Below are positions 58,101 through 64,000 of a stretch of 64,000 bases of DNA, one piece after another. Each line of letters begins with the position of its first letter. The first letter of the stretch is position 1. The translations under genes were made by a program, and so were the position numbers. The stretch spans positions 1 to 64,000 of the forward strand of contig JADJHD010000018.1 in the NCBI GenBank assembly GCA_016707705.1, given 5' to 3'. The DNA is from Bacteroidales bacterium. GTDB lineage: Bacteria > Bacteroidota > Bacteroidia > Bacteroidales > UBA4417. The notes under the pieces are model-generated. The model saw only the letters and a program-made list of their open reading frames with translations, was not told where the DNA came from and did no database searches.

Positions 58101-58305
58101 GAAATTTCCCATCTGCATTTGTTACTGTCCCGGTATTAGTACCTTGCAGGAGAATACTTACTCCAGGAAGAGAAACCAGACTCGTTGCATCTGTTACGCT
58201 TCCTTTTACTATATATTGGGCCTCTACCCTTTCAGCAATTATTCCCAGTAAGAAAATCAGTACTAAAAACCTTAATACAGAAGGGAAGCTTATTGTTTCT
58301 TTCAT
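55141..58305 (-). CDS. susC: SusC/RagA-family TonB-dependent fructan transporter (1054 aa)
   Basis: Signal peptide to about residue 29 (RVEAQ), then a carboxypeptidase-regulatory-like domain (IVKGSVTDATSLVSLPGVSI to FSFIGYQTREIEISK) up to ~110. The plug follows with the SusC signature VVVGYTTEKKKDLTGSVSVV, GRVPGVFVTTDGSPGSGASI, IRGSGTLNNNDPLYIIDGVP and ASIYGSRAANGVIVITTK. The rest is the 22-strand barrel, ending IPAIYSLGVELTF with the usual terminal aromatic residue. Residues 1-1054 are normal length. It should import fructan oligosaccharides across the outer membrane with TonB energy, paired with the SusD just downstream. Third gene of the operon, 51 bp after fructokinase. There is no extra N-terminal anti-sigma signalling domain, in line with control by the hybrid regulator. 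Confidence 0.95.
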   Translation of the reverse strand: MKETISFPSVLRFLVLIFLLGIIAERVEAQYIVKGSVTDATSLVSLPGVSILLQGTNTGTVTNADGKFQIEIPSKKSVLVFSFIGYQTREIEISKSTLLNIALEPAVSQLDALVVVGYTTEKKKDLTGSVSVVSMDQVKRLPSGNVIKNIQGRVPGVFVTTDGSPGSGASIRIRGSGTLNNNDPLYIIDGVPTKAGMHELNSNDIESIQILKDAASASIYGSRAANGVIVITTKSAKNEKPKVEFTSNWSMQRYTTKLSPLNTEQRGRVYWQACVNDHLSPQNPIYSYVWNGDFNNPILGGIEYPDFIDPDNTMPPADTRWYDEISRPSVQQNYNLTVSKGGEKSRSLISMGWYDNNGIIKETNFTRFNLRVNSSFDLLNNKLKIGENFTISYQEEVLINAGDVLFTSLVQQPIVPVHTVDGGWGGPAPGMTDRQNPVRLIEDNKQNKYRYSRPFGNVYVELDPVKNLSLKTSFGVDYSMFYQRTLQKSYVSGFLVEDDNTISNHVNVGGNYIWSNTANYKITKGKHNVDLLAGTEMINTKREWFSASRQGLVTENLNFGYLNSGSKNQLNSGGGSISTLLSFFGKANYSLADKYLLSLTIRRDGSSRFGKNNRYGNFPAVSGGWRLSEEKFFKDNVNVPVYLKLRAGWGMNGNQEINDLAIYNIYQAVYSKEDPIWDNPTQTYMPRLGTAYDIAGIDQGQLPSGYIYSQMANDNLKWESTSQANFGIDFTLYEVFSGSVDYFIKKTKDILYYRTLLSAVGEGNKQMVNGGDVQNSGLEFLLNYHKSFNELTVDVTANLATLKNKVLDIPDELLINAPISPIVPNEAKTELDRSMMIGHSVNSIYGYVADGLFQNQEEVNTHAEQTGKGIGRIRYKDLNGDNIINEKDQQFIGTVDPKLTYGLNVVVEYGQFDLTLFIQGLSGISVYNGYKTYTDFASLWPGTNWGDRTLDAWSPTNTGSTIPRLTIIDRNNEGRISTYFIEPGSYLKFRNITLGYELPDAVSDRLKMQKARVYFQGQNLLTIKNKAFTGTDPENPNYAFPIPAIYSLGVELTF

Positions 58306-58356
58306 TACAAAGGAGTTATTAAATGATTGTATGAATAAGGTTTTAACTGCAAAATA

Positions 58357-59256
58357 TTAATTGGCAGAAAGCCTGGAATGGAAAGCATCAAAATCTTCTC
58401 CTTGATATTCAGGAGTTGCGCCTGATTTTGATGCAACAAAAGCGCCTATTGCGCATGCTTTATCAAGGGCAGTAGCCATATCGGTGCCTTCAAAGTATGC
58501 TGAAAGGAAACCTGCAAGAAAAGCATCACCGGCTCCAACTGTATCAGCAACCTTAACTTTATAGCCGGGATGACTGTACACTGAATCGCCGGCTACCAGC
58601 AATGCACCTTGTTCACCTCTTGTTACTACCAGAATCTTCAGCCCAAGCAGGGTGAAGAATTTCTTCGAAATCTCTTCCAGACTTCCCTCGAAACCATACC
58701 AGGCTCCGATCTTGAACATCTCGTCATCATTCAGTTTCAGAATATCAGCCTTTTTCATAAGTGGTTCAACGGACTCCCTTTTATCGAAAGGAGCACGCAG
58801 ATTCACATCCATGATTTTCAGAACATCCTGTTCGAGTAGTTTCAATAGTGTATTGCGTGTAGATTCATTGCGGGATGCGAGAGATCCATAAACAAGTGCT
58901 TTTGCATCAATGCATTTGCCAAGTAACTGATCACTGAGATTTATATCATCCCATGCTACAGGTTCGCATATTTCGAAGGTAGCATTACCGGCGGAGTTCA
59001 GGTATACTTTAACCTCGCTTGTTGGCAGACTGTCATGTTTCTGGATGAGTTGCAAATCCATGGCTGCATGCTCCAGGAAATTAAGCAATCCTCTTCCTTT
59101 TTCATCATTTCCAATACTGCTGGCAATGAAGGAGCGGATACCCAGCTTTTCAAGATGAAGGGCAACGTTCATGGGTGCACCACCGGGAAGCGCTCCGGTT
59201 GGGAGATTATCCCAAAGCACTTCTCCAAAGCAAAGTATATATTCAAATCGTGTCAT
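58357..59256 (-). CDS. Fructokinase, PfkB/ribokinase family (299 aa)
   Basis: A PfkB-family sugar kinase: FGEVLWDNLPTGALPGGAPMN with the GG hinge near residues 24-25, LGIRSFIASSIGNDEKGRGL (family signature 1 region), KILVVTRGEQGALL and the ATP/catalytic signature DTVGAGDAFLAGFLSAYF near 237-254, with the catalytic Asp in GAGD. GAPMNVALHL and the short 299-residue form are characteristic of bacterial fructokinases (compare BT1757). It should convert fructose to fructose-6-phosphate for glycolysis in the cytoplasm. It lies between the sugar importer (20-bp gap) and SusC and would phosphorylate the fructose released by the GH32 enzymes. Confidence 0.92.
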   Translation of the reverse strand: MTRFEYILCFGEVLWDNLPTGALPGGAPMNVALHLEKLGIRSFIASSIGNDEKGRGLLNFLEHAAMDLQLIQKHDSLPTSEVKVYLNSAGNATFEICEPVAWDDINLSDQLLGKCIDAKALVYGSLASRNESTRNTLLKLLEQDVLKIMDVNLRAPFDKRESVEPLMKKADILKLNDDEMFKIGAWYGFEGSLEEISKKFFTLLGLKILVVTRGEQGALLVAGDSVYSHPGYKVKVADTVGAGDAFLAGFLSAYFEGTDMATALDKACAIGAFVASKSGATPEYQGEDFDAFHSRLSAN

Positions 59257-59277
59257 AGGTCTGTAAGTTTTCGGTGA

Positions 59278-60618
59278 CTACTTTCTGCGTCCTGCCAGTT
59301 CAGTCTGAATATCCTCCAGTGATTTGCCCTTGGTTTCAGGAATTACCTTCCATGCGAAGAAGAAATGCAACAGCATCATCAGTGCGAAAAAAGCGAATGA
59401 GTATCCTCCTCCTATCGAAGGCATATTTGTTACTATCGGAAATGACCAGCTTACAATTGCTGCCATAACCCAATGGGTGAAACTCCCAAGCGCCTGTCCC
59501 TTTGCCCTTACATTATTAGGGAAAATCTCCGAAATAAATACCCATAGCACAGCTCCCTGCGAGAAGGCAAAAAATGCCACAAAACCTATCAGGTAAAGCA
59601 TAACTGAATATCCATCAAAGGAGTTAAGGAAAAATGCCCGGGCAATCAGGCTTAGAAATACTACCATTCCAACTGAGCCAATCATAAGCAGGGTGCGCCT
59701 GCCGTAACGGTCGATCAGAAACAGAGCCACAAATGTAAAAAGCAGGTTGGTTCCACCAATAGAAATTGACTGAAGCAAAGCGGAATTTTGTCCAAGGCCC
59801 GTCATTTCAAAAATACGGGGAGCATAATAGATAATGGCATTGATTCCAGCCAGCTGGTTGAACATTGCAATAAGAATGGTTGAAATTACAGGGAAGTAAT
59901 TTTCTTTTGAGAATAGTTTGGCATCACTTACCGATTCAGAAGCTTGCAGGGATTCAACAATTGAATTTACTTCTGATTCAGGCTTTTCAATTCCCAGCTT
60001 TTTGAATATTGCAATTGCTTCCTGAGTCTTTCCCTTGATAATCAACCAACGCGGACTTGGTTCAACCTTAAATAGAAGTAAAAAGAAAAGCAGAGCGGGA
60101 ACAATTTCTACACCTATCATGATTCGCCATGCATTTTCAGTTGCCGACTGAGCAATCAGATAATTCACCAGATATGCTGAGAATATTGCGGTCACAACAT
60201 TGAACTGGTTAAGCGCAACCAGTTGTCCACGCATTTTGGCCGGTGAAATTTCAGCTATATACATTGGAACAACAACCGATACTCCCCCAACTATCAATCC
60301 CTGGACAAAACGGAAGCAAAGCAGCATGTACCAGTTCATAGACATGGAACTTCCAAGGGCAGCAAGGGCAAAAATCAGTGCCATAACCTGCAGGACTTTC
60401 CTGCGGCCATAGGTATCAGCCGGCTTTCCAATGATAGTGGTACCGATAATGGTACCAATAAGAGCTATCGCAACAGTAAAACCCAATTCAAACTTGCTCA
60501 GAGAGAAAAGGGCTTCAAGCGCAGAAGTAGTCCCGGAGATTACGGCTATATCATAACCGAACAGAAAACCACCTAATGCAATAAAGATTGCCTGGAGAGT
60601 AACTTTGGAATTCTTCAT
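59278..60618 (-). CDS. MFS sugar porter, probable fructose importer (446 aa)
   Basis: The start at 60618 (MKNSKVTLQAIFIALGGFLF) is chosen; an in-frame ATG at 60651 adds eleven non-conserved residues. Twelve membrane spans, with sugar-porter signatures GGFLFGYDIAVISG, the loop GKPADTYGRRKVL, RFVQGLIVGGVSVVVPMYIA, PSPRWLIIKGKTQEA (PESPRWL-like), the inner loop LIDRYGRRTLL and the C-terminal PETKGKSLEDIQ. This is the XylE/GLUT family. Being first in the operon with fructokinase next, it fits the inner-membrane fructose transporter (compare BT1758). The promoter and an unusual set of regulatory repeats lie upstream at 60684-60810. Confidence 0.92.
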   Translation of the reverse strand: MKNSKVTLQAIFIALGGFLFGYDIAVISGTTSALEALFSLSKFELGFTVAIALIGTIIGTTIIGKPADTYGRRKVLQVMALIFALAALGSSMSMNWYMLLCFRFVQGLIVGGVSVVVPMYIAEISPAKMRGQLVALNQFNVVTAIFSAYLVNYLIAQSATENAWRIMIGVEIVPALLFFLLLFKVEPSPRWLIIKGKTQEAIAIFKKLGIEKPESEVNSIVESLQASESVSDAKLFSKENYFPVISTILIAMFNQLAGINAIIYYAPRIFEMTGLGQNSALLQSISIGGTNLLFTFVALFLIDRYGRRTLLMIGSVGMVVFLSLIARAFFLNSFDGYSVMLYLIGFVAFFAFSQGAVLWVFISEIFPNNVRAKGQALGSFTHWVMAAIVSWSFPIVTNMPSIGGGYSFAFFALMMLLHFFFAWKVIPETKGKSLEDIQTELAGRRK

Positions 60619-60683
60619 GGATTTAATTAGGTTATTTGAGAAATAGAACATCGCAATATTAATACTGCAAATGCTTCAATATC

Positions 60684-60779
60684 TATCAAAGAGGTTACAA
60701 TGAATATCGATTATGTTACAAATAGCAGCTATTCCTGGGACTGTTATCAATTATGTTACCTGAATGTCAATTTTGTTTC
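60684..60779 (-). promoter_or_regulatory. Four spaced direct repeats, candidate binding sites of the hybrid regulator
   Basis: Near-copies of TATCAATTATGTTAC start at 60684 (TATCAAAGAGGTTAC), 60705 (TATCGATTATGTTAC), 60745 (TATCAATTATGTTAC) and 60765 (TGTCAATTTTGTTTC). Spacings are 21, 40 and 20 bp, multiples of two helical turns. AraC-family proteins bind direct half-sites about 21 bp apart, and the only AraC-domain regulator in the window is the hybrid regulator at 44883. The set lies 66-161 bp upstream of the importer start at 60618, where an activator would bind. I saw no TAnnTTTG promoter box between the repeats and the gene. Confidence 0.6.
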
Positions 60780-60788
60780 ATGAAGCAT

Positions 60789-60810
60789 CGCAAACGTTTG
60801 CGCAAACGTT
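60789..60810. promoter_or_regulatory. Palindromic LacI-family-type operator
   Basis: Two overlapping perfect palindromes: CGCAAACGTTTGCG (60789-60802) and AACGTTTGCGCAAACGTT (60793-60810). The first is the core of operators bound by LacI-family proteins such as PurR. The same bases form a direct repeat of GCAAACGTT with 12-bp period (60790 and 60802). It lies midway between the divergent importer and ribosomal-GTPase genes. No LacI-family gene is in the window. Confidence 0.6.
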
Positions 60811-61000
60811 ACCGGAAAACTGAAGTATTTCACAAGGAATTATCTCTATCGAGGGAATTTTGTGAAACAGAGTATTCTGAAATTGAAGTGTTGAAGAGAG
60901 ATTAATAGTTAGCAGCAGAAAGAAACCCATTTAACCCTTATAAAATTGAAACCAACCCCATCATCAAAATTGAGTAAGTTCGCAGACAAATTGAATTCAT

Positions 61001-61393
61001 TTGTCCAGACAAATTCGAAATATTGCCATCCTTGCGCATGCTGATGCCGGTAAGACCAGCATTACAGAGCAAATGCTCTATTTGGGAGGTGTTGTAAAGA
61101 AGCCGGGAAGTGTGGATGAGGGAACAACCCAAACAGACTTTCTCCCGGTCGAAAAACAGAGGGGCATTTCAATCAGGTCCGCCCTTGTGGCCTTCAAATG
61201 GAAGGATATTTTCATCAATCTGGTGGATACTCCCGGACACGTGGATTTTTCGGCTGATGTTCAGAGAAGTCTGAGGGCTGTTGATGGCGCCATACTGGTT
61301 ATTTCTGCAGTAGAAGGTGTTCAGGCACATACCGAATCGCTATGGAATGTACTGAAACAGGCGAAAATTCCCTGCTCTTGTCTTTATCAATAA
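61001..61393 (+). CDS. Tet(M)/EF-G-like ribosomal GTPase, N-terminal part, frameshifted
   Basis: Encodes the GTPase domain start: IAILAHADAGKTSITEQMLY (P loop GHxxxGKT-type, AHADAGKT), GSVDEGTTQTDFLPVEKQRG and ISIRSALVAFKW (switch I and neighbourhood), VDTPGHVDFSADVQRSLRAV (DTPGH switch II), DGAILVISAVEGVQAHTESL. Order and spacing follow the Tet(M)-type ribosomal protection GTPases and EF-G. The frame fails at AKIPCSCLYQ: one extra C in CCC at 61370-61372 turns an expected AKIPALVFINKID into a stop. The NKID guanine-specificity motif is only readable in the shifted frame. The start is TTG at 61001, because a stop at 60992 lies just upstream and no ATG intervenes. Divergent from the fructan operon. 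Confidence 0.8.
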   Translation: MSRQIRNIAILAHADAGKTSITEQMLYLGGVVKKPGSVDEGTTQTDFLPVEKQRGISIRSALVAFKWKDIFINLVDTPGHVDFSADVQRSLRAVDGAILVISAVEGVQAHTESLWNVLKQAKIPCSCLYQ

Positions 61394-61427
61394 GATTGAC
61401 CGCATCGGAGCCGATATTCACCGGGTC

Positions 61428-62960
61428 ATGAAGGAGATCAAGGATGAATTGCATCTCTCACCCCTGTGTTTGCAGCATTGTCATGATGAAGGGGAATCCA
61501 ATGCCCGATTCGAAAGTTGCTGGTCTGCGGAAAACATGGATCCTTCGATAACAGAAACTCTTGCCGCAAGTGATGAGTCACTGCTTGAAAGATATTTTGA
61601 GGGCGAGCAGATTCCGTTCGATGATTTCAATCTTCAGTTAAAGAAACTTGTTGGTGAAAAAGCCGCAACTCCACTGTTGTTTGGGGCTGCCAAATACGGA
61701 TTGGGAATTGAAGAGCTTCTGAATGCAGTTGTTGTTTACCTGCCCTCGCCTGCAGGAGATTCCCAGAAACCATTTTCAGCATTGGTTTATGGGATTGATC
61801 ACGATAAAATTATGGGCAAGGTTGCGATGGTGAGGGTGCTGCAAGGAACTGTCAGGAACCGGGATACCGTTAAAATTCAGGGCAGGGAAATTGAGGAAAA
61901 AATCACTCAGGTACGAAGAATGCTGCCCGGGAAATTTGAAGATATTGGCTCGGCATCTGCCGGTGAACTTGCCGGACTCTGCGGTCTATCGGGAGCAAGA
62001 ATAGGTGATATTCTGGGAAATCAGGATGAAACAGCAGCTGCAGAGGTGAGGATACAGCAACCCCTTTTATCGGTGCAGGTTCAGGCTGTTAACAGCAAGG
62101 ATTACCCGGCTTTGGCAGCAGCATTGCTGGAATTGTCGGAGGAAGATCCGGCCCTTGAATTTGAATGGCTTCGGGAGGAAGCAGAGCTGCAATTGAAACT
62201 TATGGGCTGGATACAGATGGAGATCCTGGAACAGCTCCTCCTCGATCGCTTCAATCTGGCAGCGAAATTTGAAAACCCCACGGTCATCTATAAGGAAACA
62301 CCCAGCACAACTGCTGAAGGTTTCGTCAGGTATTGGATGCCCAAACCGTGTTGGGCAATTCTTAAATTCCTCATTGAGCCGGGTGAGCGTGGCAGTGGCA
62401 TTCAGTATAAAAGTGAGATTGGGGTAAATGATGTCTTGCAGAAATATCAGAATGAAGTGGAAAGGACCATTCCTGTAGCATTGAAGCAGGGAATCAAGGG
62501 TTGGGAGGTAACTGATCTCAAAATTACCCTCATTGAAGGCGAGGATCACGAGATGCATTCCCGTCCCGGGGATTTCGTGATTGCTACTCCCATGGGCATA
62601 ATGGATGGGCTGGTCAACACCGGAACCACTTTGCTTGAGCCAATTGTCAGGTTCAGGATTCAGGCTACTGAGGATCTGCTGGGTGCCATTACCAGTGACA
62701 TTACCCGTATGCGGGGCAGTTTTGAAAGTCCTGTTATGGATTCAGGGAGGTTTACTTTGCATGGCTTGCTGCCTGTTTCTACCTCACTGGATTATCCGGT
62801 TAAACTTAGTTCCCGTTCTGGTGGCAAGGCTCGCATCTCCACTCATTTCCATGGATATAGTGATTGCCCTGATGAACTTGGTGTTATCCGCCCTTTTAAA
62901 GGCATCAGTCCGCTTGATACCGCGAAGTATATCCTGAAAGCGAGAAAAGCCCTGAGTTGA
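61428..62960 (+). CDS. Tet(M)/EF-G-like ribosomal GTPase, C-terminal part after one-base frameshift
   Basis: Open frame continuing the GTPase; homology begins near 61373 (ALVFINKIDRIGADIHRVMK) before the first ATG at 61428. It has the rest of domain I (SLLERYFEGEQIPFDDFNLQ, LLFGAAKYGLGIEELLNAV), domain II (GKVAMVRVLQGTVRNRDTVK), domain III (LSEEDPALEFEWLREEAELQ, LKLMGWIQMEILEQLLLDRF), domain IV (YKETPSTTAEGFVRYWM, GSGIQYKSEI, VERTIPVALKQGIKGWEVTD) and V (TLLEPIVRFRIQATEDLLGA), ending FHGYSDCPDELGVIRPFKGI. Joined, the two parts give about 650 residues, the usual Tet(M) length. This branch removes tetracycline from ribosomes in its best-known members. Chromosomal homologues may do other ribosome work, so no resistance claim is made. 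Confidence 0.8.
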   Translation: MKEIKDELHLSPLCLQHCHDEGESNARFESCWSAENMDPSITETLAASDESLLERYFEGEQIPFDDFNLQLKKLVGEKAATPLLFGAAKYGLGIEELLNAVVVYLPSPAGDSQKPFSALVYGIDHDKIMGKVAMVRVLQGTVRNRDTVKIQGREIEEKITQVRRMLPGKFEDIGSASAGELAGLCGLSGARIGDILGNQDETAAAEVRIQQPLLSVQVQAVNSKDYPALAAALLELSEEDPALEFEWLREEAELQLKLMGWIQMEILEQLLLDRFNLAAKFENPTVIYKETPSTTAEGFVRYWMPKPCWAILKFLIEPGERGSGIQYKSEIGVNDVLQKYQNEVERTIPVALKQGIKGWEVTDLKITLIEGEDHEMHSRPGDFVIATPMGIMDGLVNTGTTLLEPIVRFRIQATEDLLGAITSDITRMRGSFESPVMDSGRFTLHGLLPVSTSLDYPVKLSSRSGGKARISTHFHGYSDCPDELGVIRPFKGISPLDTAKYILKARKALS

Positions 62961-63180
62961 TTAGTTGTTGGTAGTTTAGTTGTTAGTAGATTAGTTGTTA
63001 GTAGTTTAGTTGTTCATAGTTTAGTTGTTCATAGTTATTGGTTGTTAGTGTTCGGAGTTCAAGGTTCGGAGTTCGTTGTTCGAATGCAAGTAGCAGAATT
63101 TTGAGTACGGACTGATCGTCCGCCCGCCGGCGGACCCTTCGCTGCGCAGTCACATCTTCATCCGCCAGCCAGCGGACACC
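62961..63180. repeat. Composite intergenic repeat element, copy 2
   Basis: A TTAGTTGTTAGTAG array (about 62961-63050), a GTTCGGAGTTCAAGGTTCGG array (63050-63080), a GCAAGTAGCA block (about 63085) and a GTCCGCCCGCCGGCGGAC-type palindrome (63119-63136) follow in order, and a second CGCCAGCCAGCGGAC copy is near 63162. The order and strand are as in copy 1 at 40981. The remaining ~95 bases before the acyltransferase start hold no feature I can name. Confidence 0.65.
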
Positions 63181-63275
63181 TGATTTTCGCTCAAGCACGC
63201 GGACTCCATCCTTCGCATCTCCATCTTTTCCCGCGCCGGTCTTTCATCTTGCCTTTTGTCTTTATCACCCCCTCC

Positions 63276-64000
63276 ATGCCCATATCCTCCTTTACCAGTT
63301 CCAAGTTCAGGTTTTGGTCCTTCGTTTCGATGGTACTGCTGGTGTTTGTGCATGGGTATAATCTGGATGTAAGGTATATGCAGCCCTGGACTGTTCCGGG
63401 AGAGCCCATGACCTTTACCGCATTTACCGAGTATTTCCTTGCCAATGGACTCTTTCGCTTCAGGATTCCCATGCTGTTCATTATTTCGGGATTCCTGTAT
63501 GCCATACATGATCAGAAACCATACAAGGAACGCATCAACAAAAGACTGCGCACCCTCTTAATTCCATATGTTCTCTGGAGTACACTGGCATTGCTGTTTA
63601 CCTTTCTGCTTGAGTCATTCCCGGCAGGACAAAAAATGGTAACTGATTCGCACATCATGCAGATTGATCAAACAAGGATGCTGCTTTCCCAGTATCATTG
63701 GTATGAAATTATTGCCCGATGGCTTTTTGTCCCGGTATCCTATCAGCTTTGGTTTATTAGGGTACTGCTGATATACAACCTGGCATATCCCTGGATAAAA
63801 TGGTGTATAAGCCATCCTGTCTGGCGCTGGGTATTCTTTGGTATTACTCTTCTGATGTGGCTGGGTACGGTAGGATTGTATTTTGTAGAAGGTGAAGGAC
63901 TGCTGTTTTTCTCTCTTGGAGTCTGGATGCAGAAAACCAAATTCTCAATTGACTCACCCTCAAAAAGACTCCAACCCCGCTATTGGGGAATTCTTTTCCT
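63276..64000 (+). CDS. Acyltransferase-3-family membrane protein, N-terminal part (cut by window end)
   Basis: Open from the ATG at 63276 to the window end (241 codons). Membrane segment WSFVSMVLLVFVHGYN is the first helix, with the conserved His of this family in VFVHGYN near residue 26. It is followed by FRFRIPMLFIISGFLYAIHD, the PMLF.ISGFL motif typical of OafA/YrhL-type acyltransferase-3 proteins, then ERINKRLRTLLIPYVLWS and QLWFIRVLLIYNL. More helices follow (WVFFGITLLMWLGTVGLYF). Family members move acetyl or other acyl groups onto sugars or lipids across the inner membrane. A TTG at 63249 in the same frame is a possible earlier start. The C-terminus, needed to place the subfamily, lies outside. 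Confidence 0.8.
   Translation, partial: MPISSFTSSKFRFWSFVSMVLLVFVHGYNLDVRYMQPWTVPGEPMTFTAFTEYFLANGLFRFRIPMLFIISGFLYAIHDQKPYKERINKRLRTLLIPYVLWSTLALLFTFLLESFPAGQKMVTDSHIMQIDQTRMLLSQYHWYEIIARWLFVPVSYQLWFIRVLLIYNLAYPWIKWCISHPVWRWVFFGITLLMWLGTVGLYFVEGEGLLFFSLGVWMQKTKFSIDSPSKRLQPRYWGILF

Noticed and set aside
61001..62960. Tetracycline resistance gene
   Set aside because: The family resemblance to Tet(M) is clear, but many chromosomal relatives have no shown resistance role, and this copy is frameshifted.
1..64000. Window-wide sequencing error as the cause of all frameshifts
   Set aside because: The 17-kb adhesin gene and most long genes are intact, so a high indel error rate does not fit; it remains possible for single sites such as 61370.

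Overview
The window looks like chromosome of a free-living, probably aquatic or environmental Bacteroidota (Bacteroidetes) species. The evidence is a SusC/SusD pair, a hybrid two-component regulator fused to a periplasmic sugar-binding domain, a giant secreted protein ending in a gliding-motility-type (CHU_C) domain, a C-terminal type IX secretion (T9SS) sorting domain, and one good Bacteroidetes promoter (TTG-N19-TAnnTTTG). Intergenic DNA is AT-rich. No rRNA, tRNA, CRISPR array or transposase was seen.

Region 1 (1-9467, minus strand) is a tandem array of five paralogous secreted fibre-like proteins. Each has a signal peptide, a conserved N-terminal module, long runs of YadA-head-like repeats and a C-terminal self-cleaving chaperone domain (peptidase S74 / intramolecular chaperone). 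Three copies are intact and closely spaced (7560-9467, 5661-7541, 2867-5638). The two at the left (1237-2651 and 1-1226) are broken by several indels each. Region 2 (9904-36804, minus strand) holds four large secreted proteins: a 571-residue protein with a dockerin-like C-terminus, a 5741-residue PKD/Ig-like adhesin with about 14-15 tandem repeats of ~96 residues, a zinc carboxypeptidase (M14) and a zinc aminopeptidase (M28). The two peptidases share a ~1.43 kb nearly identical 3' half. Three of the four share a C-terminal module with paired calcium-loop motifs.

Region 3 (37315-44540, minus strand) has a DUF2807-type lipoprotein, a small outer-membrane-like protein, a small dimeric-barrel protein, a LytS/LytTR-type signalling cluster (five-PAS cytoplasmic histidine kinase, a stand-alone receiver, a LytTR response regulator) and an OsmC-family protein. 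Region 4 (44883-60618) is a fructan utilisation locus. A sugar-binding hybrid two-component regulator (plus strand) converges on a minus-strand operon running fructose-type importer, fructokinase, SusC, SusD, DUF4960-like lipoprotein, T9SS-sorted GH32 (frameshifted) and lipoprotein GH32. The gene set mirrors the levan/fructose locus of Bacteroides thetaiotaomicron (BT1754-BT1765). Its upstream region carries four near-repeats of TATCAATTATGTTAC spaced 21, 40 and 20 bp, plus an 18-bp palindrome of LacI-family type.

Region 5 (61001-64000, plus strand) has a Tet(M)/EF-G-like ribosomal GTPase split by a one-base insertion, an intergenic repeat element and the start of an acyltransferase-3 membrane protein. 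The frameshifts are unevenly spread: a 17-kb reading frame is intact, while the two left-end fibre genes have many indels. This argues for true decay at least at the left end. The most novel-looking items are the S74 fibre array, the shared dockerin-like C-terminal module, the operator arrays at 60684-60810, 9696-9728 and 38878-38910, and a two-copy composite intergenic repeat.
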